NCBI GenBank assembly: GCA_020055645.1
Contig: CM034546.1
Location: 75,702,001 to 75,766,000, forward strand
Direction: 5' to 3'
Length of the DNA: 64,000 nucleotides
From: Tomocerus qinae
Taxonomy: Eukaryota > Arthropoda > Collembola > Entomobryomorpha > Tomoceridae
Below are positions 48,501 through 58,475 of this stretch, piece by piece. Every line of letters starts with the position of its first letter. Within the stretch, counting starts at the first letter, position 1. The translations under genes and the position numbers were made by a program. The notes beneath the pieces were generated by a model. It was not told the DNA's origin. It saw only the letters and a program-made list of their open reading frames with translations, and searched no databases.

Positions 48501-49329
48501 GCCATGCACGTAATAATTCTTCCGGAAGACTTGATTCAACAAACGGGAACAACCAAGTGGAAGGGTCTGCAGTCGCTGAATTTAGTGATGATAACGCACG
48601 GAGATGGGACTCCAACTTTAAGTACATCTGAAATAAAGAAATCTTGTCCTTTGCAGTGACATTAGTAATAACTAATTTCAATAACTCACGAATGTAGACC
48701 TGCACCAACAAACTTTCCCGTCCGAATCGTTCCTTAAGGGCTTCTACCGCTTTCGGATAATTTTCACCAGTCTGAGGGTAACTATTAACGACATCAAATG
48801 CCTCAGAACCTGGCTGCATTGACTGGACGAGATACTGAAACTTGTCTGTGGCATGTAGCGTATCATCTTCATCTATTTTCTGGAATTGTGACCAGAACCC
48901 AAGCCACGACTTCAAATCACAATTAAACTTCCGTAACTCAATCTTCGGTAATTTGAAGTTCCTTTTCTTTTCTTGTCCCGATGCCGACGTTGCACTAGTA
49001 TACTCACTTCCGGTTGGAGATGAGCGACCGGCTCGGGCGTTGAACAGTCGGTTTATCGTCAATTTTGCCATCCGGATCTTGTCTCTGTACTCCTCAGTTG
49101 ACACGTATTCTTGTTCTATTTGTTCTACTGAGCAGTTTTCATCCAACATGGCATCAAGAATTTTCTGATCCACTTCTGCTATCCTCTCAAGTAGGTCATC
49201 TAATTTTTCTAGCTTCCCTTGCAGCGACAACAGAGAGGGTTGATCAGCAGCCAATTCCGCATCGACGTCATTGACAGTCTTCGTTACAGATGTGCGAATC
49301 GGCGTCCTGGATAATCTCAGTCGGTCCAT
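45538..49329 (-). mobile_element. BEL/Pao copy B: gag-protease-RT-RNase H polyprotein
   Basis: Predicted 1263-residue protein identical to copy A (zinc knuckles, protease, RT with YVDN box, RNase H). The leader between LTR 3 and the ATG at 49329 contains a short AT palindrome (aataataatttttattatt, about 49380-49400), also present in copy A. Confidence 0.93.
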
Positions 49330-49566
49330 GGTGTGCTACTTACTGATGACCAACAGACCCGAAAAAATCCTTGAAATAAATAATAATTTTTATTATTATT
49401 GGCGAACGGTATCACCTGGATTAGTTCCCAACAAGGCCGGGAACACGGCGCAAGATGCTTTGGTCAATTGGCTTGACTCCAGCCTTCACAATCCAGGGAC
49501 GAATGACGGTTGACAGGAAGCAGTCCACTTCCTTCAAAAATGTGACACGAAAAATATCCACAGCAG

Positions 49567-49584
49567 ATCACGTCGGGGTCACCA
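49567..49584 (-). promoter_or_regulatory. BEL copy B primer-binding site
   Basis: Same 18 bases as at 43512-43529, 5 bp inside LTR 3; tRNA-Trp is the likely primer. Confidence 0.7.
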
Positions 49585-49589
49585 AAATA

Positions 49590-50042
49590 TGTTTGGACCA
49601 CTGAAATCCTCCTACCCGGATGAAAACGCGATCCAGAAAATGTGTCTGATGTGGATATACTGAGTGTGTCACAATGGATGACTGACCGAATAAAATTGAC
49701 TGATTGGTCAGGGCTAAATAAACGAGATCGATACTCTACGGCTTTACTCGATTTTCACTCATTTATTTACAACTAGAGAAAGAATAGTTAATTAAATTAC
49801 AATTGCAAGTTAGAGTGATAAAAAACTGAATTATCTAATTGCACAAAATACTTCCTATCTCTAGTACTAGAATCAATTGAATTGCACAAAACTGTTGAGC
49901 GTCCTTCCTCTAGCAAGTCTGCAGCACAATTAAACAAGAATAAACTCGTTTTCTCTATCTTACGCTAAAAGGAAAGAGACTACCAACAGAGGGCACATAA
50001 TACTACAAATTAATAATAAAATAAAGCTCCCCAAATGCTACA
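49590..50042 (-). repeat. BEL/Pao LTR 3 (outer, right), 453 bp
   Basis: Same length as LTR 1, with no difference noticed by eye. It is the 5' LTR of copy B and is followed by agtac (50043-50047), the second copy of the target duplication. Confidence 0.92.
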
Positions 50043-50047
50043 AGTAC

Positions 50048-51040
50048 TTTACAAGTATTTTAATGTACATTGCAACTAATTCATGACATGCGGTATTCTG
50101 TATTCTCAAATCTATGGGTATGAGATGACACTGTCGTAGCCTAGTCTGTCACGGTGAAACTCCATTTCCTCTCAAAGGCTACGACACATGTACCCAAACA
50201 AAATTAACAGGTCTTTTGTTATAGGTCTAATTAATTAGTGGCTAAATCGAGAATGAATAGGCCTAATTTTTGTGTCGCTCCTACTTTGCGTCTTTTCATT
50301 AGAAGGACAATGGATTATGCATGTGGTACATGATCTTATGTGTTAGTTTATCTTCAACTAGGACTAGGGGTACAGTTGTACCTACCACGTTTTAATATAA
50401 TATGAGTGAATAATACGTAGTGATCAGTAATAATCATAATAATCAGTACTATGTGCTCTGCCCCAAGTTCTCGTTGAAGATAATCTTATTTTATAATGTA
50501 AACCAAATGATCCAATTTAATTTAATTAATAGACAAAATGTAGGAGTGTTAAAGAAAGATAAAAATATAAATCACTAATCACACTGCACTAGCTGTACCT
50601 AATCACAGAAAGAAAACTAATTACATACAAAATCTGTCGTTTTTGGGATTTTTGGACCCATTATAGGAAAAAAAGTATGATTTCAAATTGCTTTTGAATT
50701 TATTATGAATTGAAATTGTTATTGAACTGAAATGGACAATTGCACAGGAGAAAACATAACTGACTAATTGTGATACTTACGGTTCTAGATAATTCTCCTC
50801 AGCACTATGTTTCAGCACTAAATATATGTTAAAGGTATGGAGTGTAAATGACTCACAAACCAGATGAGTTTTCGAACTACATAATCAAACTGAAAAAACA
50901 ACAACTTATTTATAAATAATATAACTTAATCATAACAATATACTGCACTGCACATGAGTACTTATTATACTACTATGGGTAAAAGCTAACGATATCACCT
51001 CTCTTTTCAGGCAAGTTTTAAAATTATGAATTGATATGCC
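50048..51040. other. Non-coding stretch between BEL array and DNA transposon ORFs
   Basis: An inverted repeat tgtcgtagcct / aggctacgaca is seen at about 50133-50186. The rest is AT-rich without a gene. It may include the 3' end of the DNA transposon, but no terminal repeat was recognised. Confidence 0.5.
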
Positions 51041-53418
51041 TTAAACTTCCTCTGGCACTTCTGAATTTTCTGGCATTGCTTCATCCTCCCCTTCATCGGA
51101 GACAACTTCATCAGCATCTTCAAATCTCAACCGTTCAATTGCGTTAATTATTGAGTCCCCTAGAGTAGTTCTTTTCTTGAGTAAATGTTCATTGTAACGG
51201 CCAAATCCCAAAAACCATATTACAGAGGTTATATGCGAACAACATCCCACAACCCTTGCTCCGACTTGACACAGACAATAATAGGAATAGATCCCAGCTT
51301 CGCTATTTGTATTTGGCAAATAGCTGATCCACAACTGATGGGTTTTACGTTTCGATCCAAATCGACTTTCGATTTTTGCACGTATTAAGCACTGACTTTC
51401 TTGGTGATTGTATATCGCATAACTAGAATCCTCATGCAAATGGCGACTTGTATACAGTGATGCCATGCTAATTTGATAACAACCAAGGGTTATGTTGACC
51501 AAATGCTCTTCTGACAGAACTGGAAAGTTTTGAATGTCGTTTTTTGTCACTTTGATCCACATAGCAGTTTTCCTTATCAATCCAGTTTCTTCTACTTCTT
51601 TTTTTAGTAAATTATCCTGTGCCAACTTTTGAAGTGCCAGCTCTGCTTATCTTGCGTGATCTTGTGTCTCAGTAAATAAAGGGGGTGAATACGCGTTAAT
51701 AATGGCACAAGCAATTCTAAAATAAGAATTTAGTTTAGGTATACTACTAGCCGCTACCACAGAACCAAAAAGGTGGAATATATTTTTTACTCTGCCATTT
51801 GCACTCTCTACAATCCAGCGGATCATCGTTATGATGCGAGATTCGTTGGCTTCTTGCACGGAGAATTGTTTTTCTTTACGGTTTAGTAAGTGGGGCATAT
51901 GCATCAAGTATCCCCTTTCTTCCGATTTTGCAATGACATCGCGAAACCCTCTGTCAGCTATAACATGATAGCCTCTTTTAAAATAGGTTGCAAATCCATC
52001 AGGTTTGTCTATCATGTAACTAAATATTTTTGCATCATTGTTATTGCCATCAGCATAAAACATGCCTTCGGTCTCTAATATGTAGCCATCGGTTAACACA
52101 ATCATCATAGGCTTCAGAAGATTCCTGTTCTTATGTAAGCTAAATGTCAATTTTTGCATCTGAAAATCTGATGGCTTCTGAATATAAATGTATGTACCAT
52201 CGATGACTACAATTAAGCAATCATCTTTAGCTTGTAGTATAGTAGGTTCTCAGAAAACTTTGTTTGATGATTCTTATCTTCCTCCCTGGAAAGATGGGAG
52301 TATCCGAGAAACTTTGAAGTGAAAGATTTCTCTAGTGCCACTCGAACAGATTCTAAGGTAGTGCTTATCTTGGATTGATCCTTGATTTTGAAAAGTATAC
52401 AAAGTATTTCTTGTGACAAGTTCAGCCTGAGTTTGATAAGAAACATGCCCAGTGCGTTTCTAGATGACCTGTTACAACTATTTTTTATGTAGGGCTTGCA
52501 GTACTTGTATAAGTCGTCAACGTTTTGTCGTTTCAACCCTGTGAGCTTTTCATAGCCGTTTTCGGTTAAATCAGACTGAATATCGAAATCCACCATTGGA
52601 TAATACAATGCATCTTCACATACTTTGCTTAAAGATGTAATGAAGTCTTTAATTTCTTCACTTGAGAGTAGGATGCCTCTTTTGCTTGCAATTATTTGTG
52701 CTAAAGCTTCATCATTGAATACTTTTCGGTCTTGATCCAAATGGATTTTACAGCATCTATTATTAAAGGGAACTACAATTTGCTTTTTGATCCAGAGATT
52801 CATTATTGCAGACTTAGGAATTCTGCATCTTGTACCACCCCCTTCTTGACGTTTACATACGAAACAGCAACGCATAGTCGAAATACAGGTACTTACATCC
52901 AGTTTCATTTTAGGTTTTCCCAAAGGTACACGAATTGATCCTGCTACGCTAATAGAAGACATGCTGCATTGGCTCGATTCTGCTACACTTAATGAAGACA
53001 TGCTGTATTGGCTCGATTCTGTTACACTTAATGAAACCATGCTAGTTTGACTCAACCCTGGAACGCTGACAGCAGAAAAGTTAGAAGACGCAGACTCCAA
53101 TTGAGAATTATCGGACATTTCATAATCATTCTCAATAAAATCTTGAGGATTTGATTCAAATTCAGAGTACGATGATTGTGTTGAAGTATTCTTTTTGAGC
53201 CTTTGAGGACGGTTCACTTTTCGAATTAAGTGCGAACGTTTCATTTGGACATGAGAATGGCACCTCGAACATATTAAGTCGTCATGATAGAACATCTTGC
53301 CTAATTGTTTTTCATAAGTCAGTATCTCAAACCAAAGCGAACCCGTTCCTAGTTCACGCTTGGGTTCTTTGCTCGATATTCTTCTTAGGCAAACTGTATA
53401 GTTATGATTACCATCCAT
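51041..53418 (-). pseudogene. DNA transposon transposase (HTH_Tnp_4/DDE_Tnp_4 type) with SWIM finger, broken
   Basis: Three minus-strand frames form one degenerate transposase of about 800 residues. Frame 53418-52213 has an N-terminal CSRC, a serine-rich repeat (three near-copies ending SVTESSQYSM, SVAESSQCSM and SVAGS), a C2CH finger similar to THAP (CCFVCKR ... RCCKIHL) and a helix-turn-helix region (RNALGMFLIKLRLNLSQE). A one-base shift near 52230 leads to the DDE fold: VVIDGTYIYI, IADRGFRD and WIVESANGRVK supply D, D and E. One TAA (about 51645) interrupts the run to 51625-51041, which carries a SWIM-type finger (CLC...CCSH) in a SYYCLCQVGARVVG context and an acidic tail. DDE_Tnp_4 enzymes occur in Harbinger/ISL2EU-like elements. 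No terminal inverted repeats were found. Confidence 0.82.
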
Positions 53419-54262
53419 ATTGTTTTTCCTAATAATAGGAAAAACGTTTGTTACATTCCTTGCAATTTTTTGGTATAAAAACTAGGTATATTGATAAATA
53501 GCAATAATTACAATCCATTTTTATGATAGTTACAAGTAAGTTAGATTGGCCGGAAAACTACCGGACTATAAATCATCATAGTCATAATACAATTAACACA
53601 GGATCGTAATTGACATTATCTTACCAAACAATAAAAGTGAAGTCTCACGGAGGATGGTGATAAGCTAGTCCCGAACTTCATATGATTTCGATCTATGGCT
53701 CTACCAATCTTTTTGGACATCAAATGAGTACTCAACAAATGATTTCCCCTGAAATCGTATTGATTTTCAAGTGATAGTTTGTTTACATGTTTATGGACAA
53801 CAACAATACAATACTGTATCATAGATACTAAACAACAGCAATTTCACCAAGAATCATACTTTATGGTATGTCTTTGCTTAGAAAGCAACGTAATGTCAAA
53901 AAATCGGCAATTTTTATTTTTTTGGAACCTCAGTGTAAGTAAACTAGAGAGGGCACATTTATGAAATTAAACATACAAGTCGAGATAATATTAGTTTATA
54001 GCCCCAGAAAGTTTCATGTTTCTGCGACTTTGCAAAGTTCTCGTTTCTATGCATTATTATTTTAACCTGCACTAGATGTATGCTAAAAATGATAGTATTT
54101 GAACCGTTTTATCTCTGGATCCAGAAAGGGCACATTGCTGAAATTCTGGTTTTATGATTATAGTATTGTCTATTTTAAGCACAAAAAATTTCATCTTTCT
54201 AAGTTCATGCAAACAGTTTGTAGGGCCCCGGGCCTGTACATCTCACATTCCACATAGTGGCC
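53419..54262. other. Non-coding stretch
   Basis: No supported gene. It probably contains the 5' end of the DNA transposon; the ends were not recognised. Confidence 0.45.
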
Positions 54263-54842
54263 TTTTGACACTTCTAGAAGCAGTAAATCCAAATTTTGAC
54301 ACTTCTAGAGGCAGTAAAACCCAAATTTTGACACTTCTAGAAGCAGTAAATCCAAATTTTGACACTTCTAGAAGCAGTAAACCCAAATTTTGACACTTCT
54401 AGAAGCAGTAAAACCCAAATGTTGACACTTCTAGAAGCAGTAAAACCCAAATGTTGACACTTCTAGAAGCAGTAAAACCCAAATGTTGACACTTCTAGAA
54501 GCAGTAAAACCCAAATGTTGACACTTCTAGAAGCAGTAAAACCCAAATGTTGACACTTCTAGAAGCAGTAAAACCCAAATGTTGACACTTCTAGAAGCAG
54601 TAAAACCCAAATGTTGACACTTCGAGAAGCAGTAAAACCCAAATGTTGACACTTCTAGAAGCAGTAAAACCCAAATGTTGACACTTCTAGAAGCAGTAAA
54701 ACCCAAATGTTGACACTTCTAGAAGAAGTAAAACCCAAATTTTGACACTTCTAGAAGCAGTAAAACCCAAATTTTGACACTTCTAGAAGCAGTAAAACCC
54801 AAATTTTGACACTTCTAGAAGCAGTAAAACCCAAATGTTGAC
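54263..54842 (+). repeat. Minisatellite with ~32-bp unit, block 3 (about 18 copies)
   Basis: Same unit family and orientation as the blocks at 32299-33528, about 21 kb away, with high unit-to-unit identity. Confidence 0.95.
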
Positions 54843-55024
54843 AATATAATTACACACAATACTGGTTTCTTTAGTGATTATTTTAGTGTGTTTACTAATA
54901 TTTTATGCGAATTTGGTAAATTCTATACTATTCTAATTGGGCTATTATTCAATTCGAAAGACTTAGCTTGTTTTCCGGAGTCTTATAGATATCATCTACA
55001 ATTTTTCAGGTACGAGTTTAAAAT

Positions 55025-55345
55025 TTACTATGTTGACACTTTGATTTACTTAGTTGACACTTTGATTTTACTATGTTGACACTTTGATTTCCTATGTTGA
55101 CACTTTGATTTCCTATGTTGAAACTTTGATTTCCTGTGTTGACACTTTGACTTCCTGTGTTGACACTTTGATTTCCTATGTTGACACTTTGATTTCCTAT
55201 GTTGATACCTTGATTTACTATGTTAACACTGATTTTACTATGCTGACATTTGGGTTCCCCATGTTGACTATTTGATTTCGTATGTTGACAATTTGTTTGC
55301 CTATGCTGATACTTCGGTTACCTATGTTGACACTTTGGTTACCTA
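55025..55345 (+). repeat. Minisatellite, ~21-bp unit related to the 32-bp family
   Basis: About 15 copies of a unit like ctatgttgacactttgattt. It shares tatgttgacact with the 32-bp unit, so the two arrays are probably related. The array ends about 180 bp before exon 3. Confidence 0.9.
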
Positions 55346-55524
55346 TGTTTGCACATGTTATAACATATTGAATCATAAATGGGTTTTTGGTTGTGTTTTT
55401 CAAGGGTGTGATTGGAAAATATACAAATTGCAACCATTAATACATTGTGCCCTGTCCGTAGGACGGGCTAACCAGCTAGTTTAATTATAAAATATTGTAA
55501 CTTCTTTGTTCATGTTGTTTGCAG

Positions 55525-55820
55525 GCTGCACGAAAGCCATACCCATCAATAAAAGATCCTGCTCTGTTCACCCGATAAGCAAACGGTTCTTTGCCGTGAC
55601 ATTAAGGGACAGGAACAACGCCGCCAACACTGCCGTATATATATGTGCCTTGTCGACAGAGGAGTTGGACCTATACGACAGTCATCTGCCAACCATTATG
55701 AATGATAGGATTAAAAGCTACAAATCAGAGCGTGGACCTGGAAATTGTGAATTTTTCATTGACCGGCGGGGAGAATTCCCCACGATGGAATTGGCAAACG
55801 AAGTGGCTGCTGCTTGGCAG
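55525..55820 (+). CDS. Gene of unknown function, exon 3
   Basis: Starts after TTGTTTGCAG; the first two bases complete the split glycine codon from exon 2. Encodes CTKAIPINKRSCSVHPISKR through FFIDRRGEFPTMELANEVAA and ends in CAG before donor GTGATT (phase 0). Confidence 0.65.
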
Positions 55821-56011
55821 GTGATTTGTTGATTTTTTTTGAATTATTTACATTTGAAATTGTACCATTAGTAGAGGTGTCAGGGGGGGGGTGGCAACAC
55901 AACAAATAATAACCTGTGTTGTTTTTAGAGTATTGAGCATGGGCTAAAATTAGACTTCACGCGGCAACAGATGAATTCACGTTGGCAATAAATATATATA
56001 TAATTACATAG

Positions 56012-56716
56012 GTCGTGACAGCCTTGGCTTCCATTAAGTACAGAAAAGTGAGGCTAATCAATGGAAAAATTAAGTTTCCCAAGAACCGGATGGCAATCGT
56101 AGAGGAAATGAAACGGCAAAACTTGGACTACATTTTACATTTCCCAATGACACAACCCCCCACGTCGAAGTCCTTTTCAATTGTCGGGAATGAAGACGTT
56201 CATCGGACACCCGTCTCTTTTGCACCTCCCGAATTGAATCACCATGTCTAGGTTGCCTGTGTCTCTGACACTTTTCGGTACTCTGGCAAGAACGGCAATG
56301 CTGGAAGCATAATGGAGTCCCACCACAAAGGGACAGAGATCTATAAACGCTGTGTTGAGGACGGGGAAGCCTGTGTTGAGGAGGTCATTGCATTGTGCCA
56401 GAACGACGAGGATGCCACGTACACAGAGGCTCTTGTGCAATTCGTCGATGCTCTTAACATTGTAGTTGGTGCAGACTACAAACGCTACTCTTAACAGTTT
56501 CCCGTCCATGTCATCAACAAGGAAATTCTCATCGGCGAAGTCACCAAGCGACCAGAGTTTCCAAGATCTCCTTTGTATGTGGCAACCTTTGACGGGCCTC
56601 GCTATCGACATTTTCAACATGAAATAATCTTGACAAATCCTAAAAGTGAACAGAAACTCACTGTATCAGACTATTTACATTTTGACATTGATAATTGTAG
56701 TTTATTGACCATGTAG
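56012..56716 (+). CDS. Gene of unknown function, exon 4, with two in-frame stops
   Basis: Starts after ATTACATAG with VVTALASIKYRKVRLINGK. A TAG at 56249-56251 ends the first open part (384 residues in the spliced model). The same frame then continues with clearly protein-like sequence (DTFRYSGKNG, EDGEACVEEVIALCQNDED) to a TAA at 56492-56494, and again (FPVHVINKEILIGEV, LYVATFDGPRYRHFQ) to a final TAG at 56714-56716. No frameshift is seen in this exon. Either the gene has decayed by two nonsense mutations, or the true protein ends at 56251 and what follows is former coding sequence. Each stop is one C-to-T change from a glutamine codon. Confidence 0.55.
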
Positions 56717-57221
56717 TGATAATTATTAGGATAAAATAACGGATTCATACAAGATTATTCTCATAGCTGTAGGTGTTGTGACACCGTTACAATCATTTTG
56801 TTTATTATCAAAATTATTTTCTCATATTTCATACTTCATAATGTTAATCCCAAATAGTCATTTGAAATCTTTAGTCTTTCTTGCTTATGGCAGGTTATGT
56901 TTAGTTGACATACGAATATGTGTAATACTTTTTACGTTATTATTTAATAAAACCGTCCATTTCTGTTACATACGTTCATATGCTAGCCCGGGCATTTATA
57001 TTTGTCTTTGAGAACGTCCTAAACTCTTACTGGTTCTACATCCATGTAGTAAATTCATAAATGGTTCATCGAGGCTTGTAAATAAAGTCTCTGCTTACAC
57101 ATTTAGTTTTCTGTCTCACTCTTCCCATTGTGCAGTTGGGCTCATTTTACACATTCCATTTACTATCCTACAGATAAAAACTTTCCTAAAGATTCTATGC
57201 ACTTTGTAGACATGTCATTAG
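56717..57221 (+). other. 3' region of the unknown gene
   Basis: AATAAA poly(A) signal candidates occur at 56946-56951 and 57081-57086. No other gene is seen before the right inverted-repeat arm. Confidence 0.4.
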
Positions 57222-57224
57222 CAT

Positions 57225-58475
57225 ACGTCGGAATTTTATTTATTTAAAATCGCAAAAATTTTACACGAAAATTTACCAAAAAATGGTAAAAATTTTTCAT
57301 AAAATTTTACCAAAAAATGGTACAAATTTTTCATAAAATTTTACCAAAAATGCAAAAAATGTTTTATAAAAATTTACCAACATGGCAATAATTTTCTCTA
57401 AACAGTTTTTTTTGATTTCGGCAAAAATATTATCTATATAACATATTAAAAATCAAAAGCCAGAAACTCTACCTAAATAATCAGGTGATAAATAAGAACT
57501 GCATGTATTATACCATTTCATTATTGTACATTTAATCTTCAATTTTAAAATCCAAACTTACCATCTTAAAATCATACACATTTCAATAATATATAAACTT
57601 AATCCAAACTTAACATCTTAAAACATATATATTGCAGTATTAAAATGTAGTCCAAGCTTGCCATCTTAAAATTATATAAATTTTATATTAAAATTTAATC
57701 TAAACTTAATATCGAATCTTAACTTCTAAAATTCCAGACCAATTTAAAATCGGATTATAATACGTTAAAATTCAATCCAAACGTAATATTTTCCTTATTA
57801 TCTTAAATCTTAAATTAAATTTTTAAAGTTGAAATTAAATAAAGTCAACAAAACGGGCAAAATTACACCCATGGCAAAATCATATGGTTAAATAATAAGG
57901 TGAGATTTCAACATTTTCCATATTCATGTTTTGTCGCCGTGGACTCAAAAATGCCTTGTGCATACTAAAACATTATAACAAAAATTGGTATAATAGAATA
58001 AATTCAATCGACAAGAAATAAAGACGGAAATTGTCAGTTTTACTTTCTGCATATTGCAATTTTTCTTGTAATTCAACTCTAACTACAACGACACTAAAAT
58101 GTAATGTTTGAAAGCCCCGCTTAACCTTGAATAATCTTGGTCACTGTAGGCTTATTGAAAAGATTATTTATGCAAATGCATTTATTTTATTGTAAGTTTC
58201 ATTTTGAGAATTTTGAAAAAAATTTTGAACATACAATATTCTGGAAATTGCCAAAATATTTTTTAAAGATTTTTTTATGTCGAAAATTTTATGTAAACTT
58301 TTTTAAATAAAAAAATTTTACTAAAACTTTAAATTTTTTTATAACTCAAAAGTGTAAAAAAGTTTACTAACACTTTTATATTTTTGAAATCCTCAGTGCA
58401 TGATTCGTGTAGATACGAAGTCTCAGAACTCTATGAGAAGGCTATAAAAATTTTACTTAAATAAAATTCCGACGT
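57225..58475. mobile_element. Non-autonomous TIR DNA transposon, right arm copy
   Basis: Mirror of 15884-17135 with the same acgtcggaattttattta ends; small differences in A/T runs (for example near 58305). Confidence 0.75.

Larger units (their letters stand above)
32179..55524 (+). other. Large intron (about 23.3 kb) filled with repeats and transposons
   Basis: Bounded by GTACGG at 32179 and TTGCAG at 55524. It contains the ~32-bp minisatellite near both ends (32299-33528 and 54263-54842), two other minisatellites, the tandem BEL/Pao array and a DNA transposon. The inference depends on exons 2 and 3 belonging together, supported by the matching phase (G + GC). Confidence 0.55.

Noticed and set aside
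37470-50042. Endogenous retrovirus with an envelope gene
   Set aside because: No envelope-like ORF lies between integrase and the 3' LTR in either copy; the layout is a plain BEL/Pao retrotransposon.
54154-55484. ORFs of 60-80 codons in the minisatellites (also 34151-34351 minus)
   Set aside because: The frames simply translate the tandem repeat; unit length and composition explain their openness.
56177-56620. 147-codon minus-strand ORF
   Set aside because: It is antisense to exon 4 of the unknown gene, whose plus-strand frame joins upstream exons by matching splice phase.
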